A stretch of 64,000 nt of DNA from assembly GCA_001574975.1 (NCBI GenBank), contig KQ965756.1, forward strand, positions 222,861 through 286,860, written 5' to 3'. Position numbers and translations under genes: made by a program. The notes beneath the pieces are model-generated. The model saw only the letters and a list, made by a program, of their open reading frames with translations, made no database searches and was not told the origin of the DNA. This stretch comes from Gonapodya prolifera JEL478 (Eukaryota; Monoblepharomycota; Monoblepharidomycetes; Monoblepharidales; Gonapodyaceae). Of the stretch, positions 37,479-48,508 are shown piece after piece (the first letter of the stretch is position 1; each line of letters opens with the position of its first letter).

Positions 37479-37812
37479 CGTGAGGGGATGTTCGTGTCAG
37501 GAGCCCGTGCAATGTACAGGGTGTATGAGGAAACCCAAGAAGGGGGGAGAGGCGAAGAGGCAAGAGCGTTGTTTTGGCTTTGGGTTAAGCTTTGGCACGT
37601 TCGTTTGATGAACCAACTGGGCATGACCGGTGCGCACGATGTCAAATTGCGCGGTATTGCAGTGCTGCATGGTGGGTCGCATTATTTTTTGGTGGTTGCC
37701 TGAGAGAGCGTCACTTGACTGAATCTTATTATTGCTGTAAAGCCAAAAAGCTGATTGGCTTTCCCACAAGGTGCACTGCTCTGCGCCGAAAGGAAGGGTG
37801 GCAGTCTCGTAG
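36210..37812 (+). CDS. MYND-type zinc-finger protein with frame disruptions
   Basis: The probable start is MPTNTLPxPPGVHSADIAFF at 36210. One base out of frame the text continues AEFTSLVRTAADAGRFLSIM, LMDVLVETPIYPY and GTMRPIQALCLAIPRDFDDF. An in-frame TAG at 36577 is followed in the same frame by LVRAASLGAVPGICDFLAEW. Later coding includes VPRLVDFMIRCGMWQLAAS and, after the C-tract intron, MHHLSVYHPKTFSDTVARSS. The C-terminus is a MYND finger, GHDRCARCQIARYCSAAC with QKADWLSHKVHC, joined across an intron (37673-37742, AAG acceptor) and ending at 37812. MYND fingers bind proline-rich partners, often in chromatin or signalling proteins. The frame change, TAG and homopolymers may be assembly errors or true decay; the MYND part itself is intact. 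Confidence 0.6.
36996..37032 (+). repeat. Run of 37 C in an intron's polypyrimidine tract
   Basis: Lies between a branch-site-like TACTAA (36983-36988) and the acceptor CTCAG at 37034-37038 of an intron beginning GTGAGC at 36943. Confidence 0.85.
37417..37478 (+). repeat. Run of 62 G
   Basis: Uninterrupted G tract 384 bases downstream of the C tract. In a coding frame it would be about 20 glycines. The exact length is doubtful in a draft assembly. Confidence 0.8.
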
Positions 37813-38363
37813 CTGTGGGTAGTGAAGGAAACAAGGGTCGATGCGGACAAGTTTTGACGGTGCAGGGATATGGCAACGGATTAAAAGTTGTTGTGTTCAG
37901 ACAATTGACTAATTTCGATACTCGATATTTCCGAGAGTCGCATCGTGTAAACACTGTTAATTTTGGGGTGAATAGAAACACAATTATTTTGGATGGGAGC
38001 AGCTCATCCCTGGATGGCGGGTGTGCACAGCAAAAAGGAATGAAGTGCTCAATTTACCCAAATCCGGGCACGACATCAGGGCAAACCATTCATCGCACCA
38101 GCGTCGCTATCCCAATATGGAACACCCGCAACCTCAGGCGGAGCGTCCTGCCCCGGGGCGGACCCTTGCGGGAGACCTCTGTTTGTTGTCTGTTTACATG
38201 AGGACACAGGCGGCATTGCTCGCCCGCTCAACGACAACGCCCACTCCTTGGCGGGACTCTGCGAGCGGCACTGCGAGCGATGACGATGGCGGGTCTCGGA
38301 TTCCCCCGGCCGTCGCGGACGCTGCGGCATGGGACGCGGTGGTCCGTGCCTGCGACTGCCACG
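37813..38363. other. Intergenic, no gene seen
   Basis: Contains frames such as 38021-38437 without family resemblance. The next gene's frame is open back to an ATG at 38280, so the 3' part may be its true N-terminus. Confidence 0.4.
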
Positions 38364-40070
38364 ATGGCCCTGATCGCATTCCTGTTCTGCATCGGAGGAA
38401 TAACAAGGACAGCTGCGCAATCGATCCCGTCGCTTAACGGATGCGCTTGCGATTCACTGTGCTTCTTTGGCGGCGGGGTGTACGTCGGACCACGGCGTGT
38501 GAGTTTGGCGGTGCCGGGGGAACTGTTCGTGCGCGTGGCAACATCGGAGCTTAGAGATGCTTCTGCTTCTGTCTCTAAATAGTGGTGCTATGTCATCGAG
38601 TCGACGTGTGGTGCAGGAGTGCCGTACAGGGACGCAGACGGGCGCGGGTGGGATGTGTGTCCGAACGTGAGTGTTTGTTTCTCCGGTGCGGCCAAGATAA
38701 ATCTCTTCATGCTGGGTTTCAACAGAGTGCAACGTCGACAATGTACACGGGCCCCACACTCTCGGCAGTCACGGCGACGGGCCCACCTCGCTCCACAGTG
38801 CCTCACTCCGTCAAGACGACGCCGTTCCCATCACCTACTCCTTCACAAGCAGCGTCAACCATGCTCGCCGCAGACACGGCAGTCGTAGCATCAGATGATA
38901 ATGCGCACACGATTCAGATCGTCGGAATATGCGCAGGTGTTGCGGGCGCGTTGGTGGCGGTGGTGTTTATTGTCGGAGGCACCATGTGGGCGAAGAAGGA
39001 GCGCAGGAAGAGTATTGTCAGAGATTTGGGGAGGGACGATTTGCCAAGGCTTTCCTCGTCGAGGCTTTCGTTTGAGGTGGGTTTCTATGAGACTATTGTG
39101 GAGGCTTTTTTGGGGAAGGCGACTTGGAGGAAAAAGCTGGCGGGATCTGATGGCCGCATTGCTTCTGCAATGGGAGCTTTCATTCAGGAAATGTGCACAC
39201 GTGATATTCCACTTACGCTGTCAACGCTGAGTGAGCGCAAGTTCCAACCACCTGGACCCACCATGAATTCTCGGTCTCTAACATTTCACCATTTCCATTC
39301 CATATTTGCAGAACCGTCCCACAACAAGCACGCCATCACTCCTCTCACCCACTCCAGGAAGCACCCCACCGCTTCTCTCACCCACCCCACTGCCCATGTC
39401 CGCCGTACCCGACCCTATGCTGTACTCGCGCATCGCCTCACCGACTCCTATTCGTGCACTCTCTCCCGAAATGCAGCCCGTTTACTCAGTTTTCCCCGGG
39501 CCGTCACACTCGCCCACTCCACCGATAAGTCGGGACATGACGCCCACTCCTCCGCTCCTACACAGCCCGACACCCACCGCCATCTTCCTACACAGCCCAA
39601 CACCCATCGTACCAGACGACGACGACGGTATTGTGGTCCCCCCGCGAACGGGATCACTGGCGCTCGCTCGGCGCGTCATGAGGGCCTCGTTGGATGAACG
39701 GCGAGACATGATGCAAACTTCCTTCCCTTCTGTACTTTTAACTGGGCCGTCGCCGACTCCAACGACTCCACCCATCAGCCGCGAACCGACTCCGATGCCC
39801 ACACCCACTCCAGCCCCTCAAATCATCCAAGAAGCGACCCCCGTCACAACCGAAGACGAAGACGATACTGTAATCCCCCCGCGAACGGGCTCCCTTATTC
39901 TTTCGCGGCGTATCATGAGAGCGTCGTTGGATGAGCGCCGCGATTTCTTGATCACGCCACCGCCGTCCGTCGTGGCTGCGATGCGGGCTGCGGCGGCCAC
40001 GACGCCGGCGCTGGATGGAGTGAGCATAAAGGTTGGGGATGTGATTGGGCGTGGTGCGGTGAGGTATTGA
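38364..40070 (+). CDS. Single-pass membrane protein: Cys-rich ectodomain, Ser/Thr/Pro stalk, repeated cytoplasmic motif
   Basis: Four exons in phase 0: 38364-38477, 38583-38666, 38726-39076, 39312-40070; 435 residues (28 more if the ATG at 38280 is used). Order: signal peptide MALIAFLFCIGGITRTAAQ; Cys-rich part CACDSLCFFGGG-WCYVIESTCGAG ... GWDVCPN; mucin-like Ser/Thr/Pro stalk; transmembrane helix IVGICAGVAGALVAVVFIVG; a KKERRK stop-transfer; then a long Pro/Ser/Thr-rich tail with two near-identical blocks. Topology suggests a cell-surface sensor or adhesion-type protein (as in fungal wall sensors), but no named family was recognised. The tail has no kinase domain. The third intron (235 nt) is partly open, so a longer isoform is conceivable. 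Confidence 0.75.
39615..39713 (+). repeat. Cytoplasmic repeat block 1
   Basis: Encodes DDDDGIVVPPRTGSLALARR followed by VMRASLDERRDMM. The block at 39852-39950 encodes the same pattern. Confidence 0.85.
39852..39950 (+). repeat. Cytoplasmic repeat block 2
   Basis: Encodes EDEDDTVIPPRTGSLILSRR followed by IMRASLDERRDFL: same length (33 codons) and about two thirds identity to block 1, preceded in both cases by TPTPP/PISRE-type sequence. Confidence 0.85.
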
Positions 40071-40611
40071 AAGGTGGGCAGGTGGCGGCTGCCAAGGAGG
40101 AGTGGAACTGAGTGGAGTGGTTTCTGCGTGGCTGGTGACGTGGAAACGTGTTGGTTTCTCTGTCGGAGCTACTTCCTTATTCAGCATTGATTGCCGCCCG
40201 ATGGGGATCCATGTTGCAAGAAAAAACATCTGCTGATTCTGCAAATACTTATAATCATGTAGTTGGATAATTTAGAACTATTGCCATCTTTCAAAGATGA
40301 CGGCTGCGACGTCGTAATGACCTCGATAACTCGAACATAAGGACAGGTCCCCTCACTCCTCACAACAGTACCATCTCTCAGTTTTCATCCCACGAAAGGC
40401 GCATCCGATCGCTTCTGTCGCGCGGAAGAATGGATCGCAAATATGACGCAAGACGTGCGAAGACGTGTGCTTTGGGGTCCCACGAGATCGGAAACTTCGC
40501 CAGGGATCTTCGCACTTGGTTTGTGGATTCCAACCGGCGAATTCATCTCAGTGCATCACACACAATCCACACTTGCCACAGCTTTTGCCTGCCGTCGCTG
40601 GCTCGCCAACG
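40071..40611. other. Intergenic, no gene seen
   Basis: 3' flank of the membrane protein and 5' flank of the transporter. No motif I can support. In-frame codons continue upstream of the ATG at 40612 without a better start. Confidence 0.4.
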
Positions 40612-43600
40612 ATGCATCCACTATCGCCATCACATCCGATGCTAGCACCGTCCACCGCACTTGGGTCCGCCGATTCTGCTCCCCAATCTTTCATCCGCCG
40701 TGCACTTTCAATACTCTCGTCAATCGCTGTTCCCTTGTCGCTGTACATCCCGCGCCTCAACCAGCTGTCCCTTCTCCAAGTGCAAAGACTCGTCCGGGTC
40801 ATTGTGGCAATATACGTTGCTTATGCCTTTGTACTCATCAAGCCACTCGCGAATCTGTTTCCAAAGTTTATTGCGGGATTGCCTCTGGCTTTGATTTTCA
40901 TACACGTGAGTAATGTTGTGGTGATCGTACAACTCCAGCACGGACAGACGAGGAACTACGAAGCTTGCCGCCTCATCCTATGCCGCGAGCCTCGCCCTGC
41001 GCGTCGTTGATCGCTTGTTGGTTAAGCAACGGTCGATACCTTTCTTGACGTGAACTGTGAACTGATTCTTTCATCATTACAACTCAACCGGTCCGGTAAC
41101 TTTTCCCCCATGTCCCCTCTTCCTCAGCCCGGCCGCACCCTCGGCGCCGTCCTCGAAACGACTCTCTTCTCGGGTCTTGCCGGCTCCCTCCTCGCGAGTC
41201 TCGTCCTGCTCACCGCCGAAGCCACAACGGCCGCATACAACGTCCACCTCGTGGCCTCCCACCCAAACAACCCGGCCATCCTCCAAGAATCCAACAAGGG
41301 CTCCATAATCAAGCTCGTCTACCTCCTCTTGGCTGTCTTTGGCACCTCGTGGATCCGGTCCGCCTCCGTGAGACTGCGCCTCTTTGCCCTCATTGCCGGG
41401 GCAAACTTCGTCGTCAACATGGAAGTCGCAAGGGGGGACATCACGTCCGTCAACGTCCTGCACTGCTTTTCCCCCTTATTCAACTACCTCCTCGCCGCAC
41501 TCATTTCGTTCGGGTGCGCGCTCACCCTATGGCCCGACTCTGCCAACGGGCAGGTCAAACTCGCCGTGGTGGCCTCGCTCGATGCGGCGAGGGCCGCGCT
41601 GGACGCGCACGTCGAGTGCTTTCTCTTGGAGGGAGAGCAGGGTGTCTCATTTGCCGGGGCCAAGGAAGCCCAGGAGAGGTTGCTGGCGTGCGTGAAAAGA
41701 TTGGCGGCGGCAAGAGAGGAGGCAAGGATGGAGCTATCGTGGGGGTAGTAGGTGTTTCAACGCGGGCCTGTTTGGTACCGTTTCCCAAGGCTGATTGTGC
41801 ACCCAACCCACGTCATCGTCACCAAATACACGTCATCGTCACCGCACACTCGATTAAAAAGCTACGACCCCCACGACCTCAGCCGTGTCTCTAAAGCCGT
41901 CCAGCGTCTCAGCCAAGATATGGGTGGCCTGTGAGTTCACTCGCTTGCTGCACTTCCCGTTCTCCTCCATGCTTCAACCTGGTACTTTCAGCTATTCCGC
42001 CACATCCGCCAAACACACCCACCGCACCACCACATCGTCGGCTCTTCTCCGCCTTGCGGGCCCACTGGCACCCTCGATGCACGCTCTCTCGTCGGCATGC
42101 GGAACAACGCTGTTTGAGATGAAGCGGGCCTTTCACAATGTCCGCGGTCGGACACCACCCGAGGCTTACGGCCGGTTAACGGAAGAAGGACAGCACGGGA
42201 GTCTGTCGGACGAATCTTTTCTCGACCGGGAGAAGGATGCCCTCGAAGATGCCATGAGGGCCTTTGAGGGCTCCAAGGTGAAGCTGGAGGAGGAAGTTTT
42301 CAGAGAGAGAAGGAAAAGCGCGAGTAAACTTGACTTGGGGCATACTGGAGTGGACGACGAGGTGCGTTTTCGTCTTCAAATGAAGTTTATCTCGCATTCC
42401 TCACCCACCCACTTGATGTGCCCGGGACTAGCTCCTCATTCTCCACTTCTTCATATTTTCCCTCGCGGAATTCTCCCGCGAGCTCCACCGTCTCACTTCG
42501 TACGTGAAGACGCTGTATGTCACTCGCCGCGTTCGCGCCAGGGCGTTTCTGCCCGTCGCGCTCTTCAAACGCACCAAACCGCCAACCAACGACTGGGACA
42601 AGGACGCCTCGTTGGCCTCGGTGGCTGAAGGGGATGTCGGTGCGGCCACTTCTGCGGGTGCTGGAGGTATCTCTGCCCAGGAGCAGGGTGGCGAAAGGGA
42701 CAAGGAAAGGCGAACGGAGAGAAAGCTCGTGGATGACGTGCTATACCTGTCACATTTGTTTTTTATTTCGCCCCACACCTCGTACGCCGTCACAGTTACA
42801 GTCACGGTGTTTTTGGCGTCTGTGTTGGCTTTGTTTGATGCTACCAGCCAGGTGGGTCGGTTCGAATGGCGGTTATTCAGCATTTCAAAAATTTGTCTGA
42901 CACGAGCATCATGGTTAGTTCTATCTCAACGTCAAGGCCTATAACACAGCCTTTGCCGCCCTCCTGTGCCTGAGCCCCTCGGTCGGGTCTACGATGCAAG
43001 CTACTGCACAGCGCACGGCCGGTATGATTTTGGGCGCCGTTTGGGGATACTTTTCGTGGTGGTCGGTCCTCCCTGGAAATGGGGTGGTTATTGCGGTGAT
43101 GTTGTTACCGTTCTGCATCGTCATGGTGAATGTGCTGTTGGGAAGGGCAAGCGTTGTTGCGATAATGGCGTTTATTACTTTTACAAACGTGGTGAATCCG
43201 CTCTATGTGGGTGACGGAGTTGGGGAATGTCTTCACGTAGTAGTCACAATTAAGTAAGGATTGATTCGGTTTTCCTGGATTGCAGGTTCTTGACGAAGCC
43301 CCTACTCGCAACCGCGACATTATTTTGGAGCGGTTCTTGGAAGTTCTGGCGGGGGCGCTCATGGCTCTAGTGCTGATGGCGGTTGGGAGGTTCGTGATGA
43401 AAGCGTCGCGTTTTGTAACACGCAGGACAATTTACACGTGCGACGTGGTATCCATACGCTCGATGAACAGTCCAACGCTTGCTAAAACGACTCTTCGAGA
43501 ACTACTCGCCAAGGTGAGAGTTTTGAACCGCTTTTCACCCACCAAATGCGAAGAATACGATTCTACTTTTGTTCAGACGGTGTATGATGTCTCTATCCTC

Positions 43601-44602
43601 TACGAGCGTCTTGCGCAGTCGTTTTTTTCTGCTGCACCTCCTCACCCTTCACCGAACAAAATTGAACCCTCTGGTTTCTTGGATGACCTTGATTCTCAAG
43701 TTCAAGTCGAATCCCCTCACAATGTCCTCCTCTCTCCAATGAACTCGCCGAACACACACTCACAAAAATCAACGACTTTACCCATCACGTCAAAAGTCAA
43801 TGAAGAGCCGAACCATGCAGAAACGTACAAACTGCATCTGGCCGCACAATTGCAGATTTTACGAATGAATGAGCTATTTGAGCTTTCAGAGAAAGAACCT
43901 AATTTGGAGAGACCTTGGAACGGGAGGTGAGAAACACAAGTGGTGCTTCATTTCTCGCTTTTACAATTCTGGTACGGTTAGTGCCATACGAGGAATGATT
44001 GATAGAGTACAATCATGCCTCGACCTCCTCGGAAGTCTGCGGAACGTGACGGGGCACAAGCTTGACGCAAACTTCCTTCAATACACCCAAGATTTCAAAT
44101 GGCACGAAGTTGAAATGGTACTCCGCGCTCTCCAACTTTCATCCGAGGGGTACTCATGGCTTCCCCTTCGTCCACGCTTCTTTTCTTTCAGATTTCTGCC
44201 ATCGTGATGTACCTTCAAATCCTCTCCGGCATTCTTGAAACAAAGCGGCCCACACCCACTTTTGTACCTCGCCCCTGGATTGCCTGGTCTCAATGGCTCC
44301 GTGCCCTCAGACAGCATCCGGAAACGCGCAAACACTTGGACCACAACTCTACTACAGTTGCTCAGATGACTTGCCTGTTCGCCTGGGGCGCCGCTACGGG
44401 AACTCTTATTGCGGAGATGATTGAGATCGAGAGATTGCTCGAGGATATATATGGACGGGCTCACGGGGGTATTTATTCCAGAAGCACGGTCGAGAAACTG
44501 GAGGTCGACTACGCTGTGATGCAAGAGAAGTCAGCCGCACTTCTGAACTCAGAAGATCTTGAGTTGGTGCAGAAATCAGTCTCCGTCAGTGAATTACGAT
44601 GA
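40612..44602 (+). CDS. ArAE/FUSC-like aromatic-acid-exporter-family membrane protein
   Basis: Ten exons keep phase: 40612-40905, 41128-41744, 41862-41930, 41992-42361, 42432-42851, 42919-43206, 43286-43513, 43577-43926, 43982-44117, 44192-44602; 1,060 residues. The N-terminal half has six membrane segments (for example VIVAIYVAYAFVLIKPLANL and GLAGSLLASLVLLTA), then a cytosolic helical part with YDPHDLSRVSKAVQRLS and FSRELHRLTSYVKTL. The second half repeats the pattern: AYNTAFAALLCLSPSVGSTM, GMILGAVWGYFSWWSVLPG, VVIAVMLLPFCIVMV, then a C-terminal helical domain with IRGMIDRVQSCLDLL. This is the fungal ArAE_2_N / FUSC_2 architecture of usual length. Such proteins are predicted exporters of aromatic or organic anions; substrate unknown. 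Intron 2 ends AAG. Confidence 0.9.
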
Positions 44603-44705
44603 GAAAATGGTGTTCCTTTTACACGTAAATAAATGTAACATAAAAATATTTGTAACTGTCCTCAACTGGTAGACTTACTGCATATAAGGCAAATAAGAAG
44701 GAACA

Positions 44706-46678
44706 TTACCATTCCGTTGGTTTGTAGTTTTTCAGAAAAACGCCTGAAAACTGGGTTCCATTTCCGTCACTCATACCACAAATCACAGGGTCTAATACAC
44801 GAGCAGCACCATCCCACTCATCCAACGGAACCTCCCATTTAAACTTCTCTCGTTGTGGAGCTGGTCGCTCATCTGTGACCCATCCCGTATCAACCGAGCA
44901 CATGTAAATGTGTTTCTTCTCGAGCCCTGCAGCAGATGTACGTGTCAGCATGTTAAGTGCGGCTAAATAGTCATAAATGCGAAAATTAAGACTTCCATTT
45001 TGAAGCAGTGAAGCAATCTCAGTTACCTTTCGCCATATTCGTGTGGGGGTGTCGAGAGGTTTTTTGTCGATTGAACTGGCCCTCTGCTGCGCTGACATTT
45101 ATAATGTACTTATCACAGGTCGATCCCTCACAAGACATATCTCGATTTGGAGGCAGCTGCGTGCGCTCCATCAGTGGTAGAAGATCTGAGATCAACACCC
45201 ATGGTGCATGGGAGTTGATGACCTGGCATTCAAGGTACTCGACTGTGCTGACTTGTCCCACTTCGAGAACCCAGGAATTTTTTGAGCGGAGATCCACCTG
45301 TTGGTCATCACGGTCGAGTTGAGACTCTGGGAATATCTCCGAGGTGCAGTCGGTGTGATCCGAACGTATCAAATGGGCTTGAGAAAGGGCGACAGAGTCG
45401 GCGATGGCGGGAGTCCCCCATGAAAGAAGGGGAGCTGATGTGCTGATCGGGGACTCCTCGAATTGTTCGGTGATTGGGGGAGCCAAGCACGGTACAAGGG
45501 ACTCAGATGTTTGGGGATTCGAATTAGGTGGCAGATTTGATATCAATGGGACTGCTGAAGACCGAAAAATGCGAGAAATCTGCGCAGAATCCACAAGCCG
45601 CTGAGGTAGTGGACAGGATTCAATTGAAAGCAGATGCTCATAAAATTTCGGTGGGCGCTAAAAAAACTGTTGAGATGGTGAGCAAATACAACTTTACAAA
45701 TAAACATACCCGAATTGTCTGCGCCGCATTATTGATGAGGACATCCAAACGATCAAAATTTTGCGTGATGTGCGCGGCAAGGTGTCGAACAGCCGTAATA
45801 TCCCGGAAATCGACAGAGATAATGAAAAGACGATTTGAAAAGTGGTGGTAATCAGTCTCTTGTGCGAACCGTATGACGCAATCATGAGGGAATCGCGTCG
45901 TCACAATCACGCTCGCGCCCATTCGGAGAAGTCTAAGTGCGATACAGTAGCCTATCTTTGGTGGAAGGTGGGGTTTTGTAACGCTACTAGGTGAAGGATC
46001 GACTCGAAAAGATACCTTGACACGGCCTCCAGTAACAACACAGACGCGACCGGCCATATCCACCGTTGTGAAACGTTTTGCGTAGTTGAAATCACCGCAC
46101 TCCGTGCAAAGAAGATCGTAGAAGCCATGCAGCTCGAAGTACTGAGTTCGGCAAACATAGCAAGGGCGAGGCCGGTTGAGTTTTCGTCGTTTCGTTTCAG
46201 CTTTGGAAGGTGAAGGAGAGCGCTCCCGCTTGCGCCCAGTTGTTCCAATGATGTCCTGATCCGTGCCATCTACTTCAGTTGCGTTCACTTCCTTCCCTTG
46301 AGAGTCAACGGTGGTGGAGCCAACCTTACCATTTGAACTCGTCAGGGCACAAAATGACTTTGTTCAAGTTCAGATAATATCACTCACAAGCCGTTGTTTG
46401 CGCGCCTGTCGTATTCCCGCCGCAGATAAAGCTTCCATGTCCTCTTGCCGACGTGTATTCCTTCGTCGCGCACGCCGAGTGGAACGGGCTTCCGCGTCGG
46501 GGAACAGCGCACATGATGCGACTCTGAAAAGACGAGCAACATCCTCGGAATGTCGGGCGTGGCTGCGAAACTCGGGGTGGTCCAAGTAAACCTGAAAGAT
46601 TCCGGCCGCGGATTCAAGCTGCTCCAGCGAGTACAAAGAAGTCCAGTGAGGGACATCCGGGTCCTTGGAGTCGGCCAT
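44706..46678 (-). CDS. SDR-fold oxidoreductase with N-terminal extension and zinc ribbon
   Basis: Five exons on the complement: 46678-46388, 46291-46016, 45955-45710, 45657-45027, 44962-44706; 566 residues. Residues 1-97 are a helical, Arg-rich domain. Then a basic SPSPSKAETKRRKLNRPRP and a CYVC ... CTEC pair (zinc-ribbon-like). The Rossmann part starts GRVCVVTGG-RVKIGYCIALRL, with VDFRDITAVRHLA and LDVLINNAAQTI. Downstream is HPHTNMAKAALNMLTRTSA, then YMCSVDTGWVTDERP. The lysine of the catalytic YxxxK is present, but the tyrosine position is not Tyr. Probably nuclear or cytosolic; substrate unknown. It faces the transporter tail-to-tail with 103 bases between. The exact start of exon 2 (AAG acceptor at 46292) is the weakest junction. 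Confidence 0.82.
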
Positions 46679-46931
46679 GAAGCGACGATGGAGACAAAGT
46701 CGTGGGGGATTTGATTTTCATGTGTCAGTGCCGCATCGGCGAGTGGATGGGCGAGTACCACCTCGGCACGGTGCTCGTTAACACGCGAGTGGATCCTCAT
46801 AATTTATAAAACATATAAACACATGACAACAACAGATCAATTGATGTAAATAAATGACTACGCTATGAGTCCGGTGAAAGAGATAATATCATCGCACGCC
46901 TGTCGTCAGCTCCTCCGCGTCTCGCTATCGC

Positions 46932-48161
46932 TCATACTAGGGGCCCAGTGAAAGGCGTCTGCGAGAGGTAATAGTACAAAACTTGCGCGTACAGGCTGTG
47001 ACTTTTCCGGGTTGGATCTGCAACATAGTAGAGGTTTATACCAGAGCACCACAAAAATGAACACCACGGACTCACGATGGCCATCCCACCACAGGAAGAG
47101 GTCAGGGCCTGCCTGCTGACATGCTGCAGTTGCAGTTCCGCCAGCACTACAAGCATCGACGATGTTTGCCCCCGCGCCATAGAACAATTGTGCGTTTGCC
47201 ATGACGTAGTCCCGCACCACGTACACCATATCCATGACCCAGGTATTTGAGGTTGGAAAGGAGGCCTTCACAGCGGCAGGAACAGCGTACAACCCGGCGT
47301 TGACAGCGGCCACCTCTTGCTGCAGCACTGTCCGGTTGCTGTTCGCCGTCTCGGGTGCCATGTTGTAGGGATAGCTTGTCGCCAGGACAAAGTTTTTCCC
47401 ACCAGCAGCTGCGATTGCAAGCATGGAGTTTTGATAGCAAGCTGCAACGTTCGCCTCCATGACGGGATCGTTTTGACTCTTCAATCCGGTGATGTCCTGT
47501 GTCGCCGGAAGGAAAACGTACAAAGTGGTTGCAGAGTCAGGTAGTCCGGCAGCGATTGCCATCTGAACCTGCTGGACGACACTGAATGGCGCTTTTGTTG
47601 GGTCGGGTTGCCCAAACTGTTCATAGTCGAATGTGACTTGTCAGTGAATGAAACTAGAACAATTGCAATGAACTCACTATTTTGTTGTCGCATGAAGCTC
47701 CACTAAATGCCATATTTGTCAAGTTAGCATTAAGGAGTCCCGGTCGGCATGTTCCTGTAGCAGCTGCAGCGCTCGCATCGTGGAACAGTCCGGTGTTCTT
47801 CGCTAAAAATTCAACTAACGTTGGGCCTGTAGGTAAAGGTAATCCGCAATCGTAAATTTGACCGATTAGTCGGGCAGTTTTGATGAGAATGCAATGGGGA
47901 CTCACCGTTGCTCGCTCGCCCAGTAAACTGCTTGTTGGGGTCTGAAGTGGCCGCTGTCGCAGTTGCAGCTCCGCCTGTCCTGTGACCATCGTCCATCCAG
48001 GACGCTCCAAACGCGACCACATTCTTGAAGGCGATGGCAGGAGTTGTGGGAGGAATCGGCAGCGATAGGCACACGGGCAACGTCTGCTGCAACGAGGGGC
48101 GCCAGAGCAGAGCGAACACAGCCAAAGACACGACTCCGCACAGATGAGATTTGGACAGCAT
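46932..48161 (-). CDS. Secreted GDSL-type lipase/esterase
   Basis: Four exons on the complement: 48161-47906, 47826-47678, 47616-47076, 47017-46932; 343 residues. It has a signal peptide (MLSKSHLCGVVSLAVFALLW...), then block I NVVAFGASWMDDGH, block II-like NMAFSGASCDNK, VYVFLPATQDITG, and the C-terminal WDGHHPTRKSHSLYAQ carrying the catalytic Asp and His. Block I reads GAS where most members have GDS; the nucleophile Ser is kept. Secreted fungal members deacetylate or hydrolyse plant polysaccharide esters or lipids (CE16-like). Intron donors are all GTGAGT. Confidence 0.88.
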
Positions 48162-48508
48162 CGGATGATCAAAGAATTAGCGGTTGCATGTGTATCTACC
48201 CGCGGCAAGGACTTGGCACTGATCTCAGATCGACCAACCGCCCCCCTTGGCCTCCCTTGGCCCACATCAGAAGGAACGTGGAAAAAAAATATATAGAATT
48301 CGGGAAGAAGCATACGAAGGTCTAATGTACGTTAAGCAACTGGAAAAAAGTTCGAGTACACATATCAAAAACCTGGATAGGAAACAAGGGTATCCCGAAT
48401 TTCACGCCAAACCCGACGGCCACTCAGTCTTCCATCTCTCCCATTAAAAACTCTCTGTCGGGTATCATAACTGTTCTCCGTGTTAAGTCGTCAATCCAAT
48501 TCCATCAA
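48162..48508. other. Intergenic, no gene seen
   Basis: Between the GDSL gene start and the stop of the next minus-strand gene; probably the GDSL promoter. Nothing else recognised. Confidence 0.5.

Noticed and set aside
37123-37645. Minus-strand poly-proline ORFs
   Set aside because: They exist only because the G62 tract reads as proline on the other strand.
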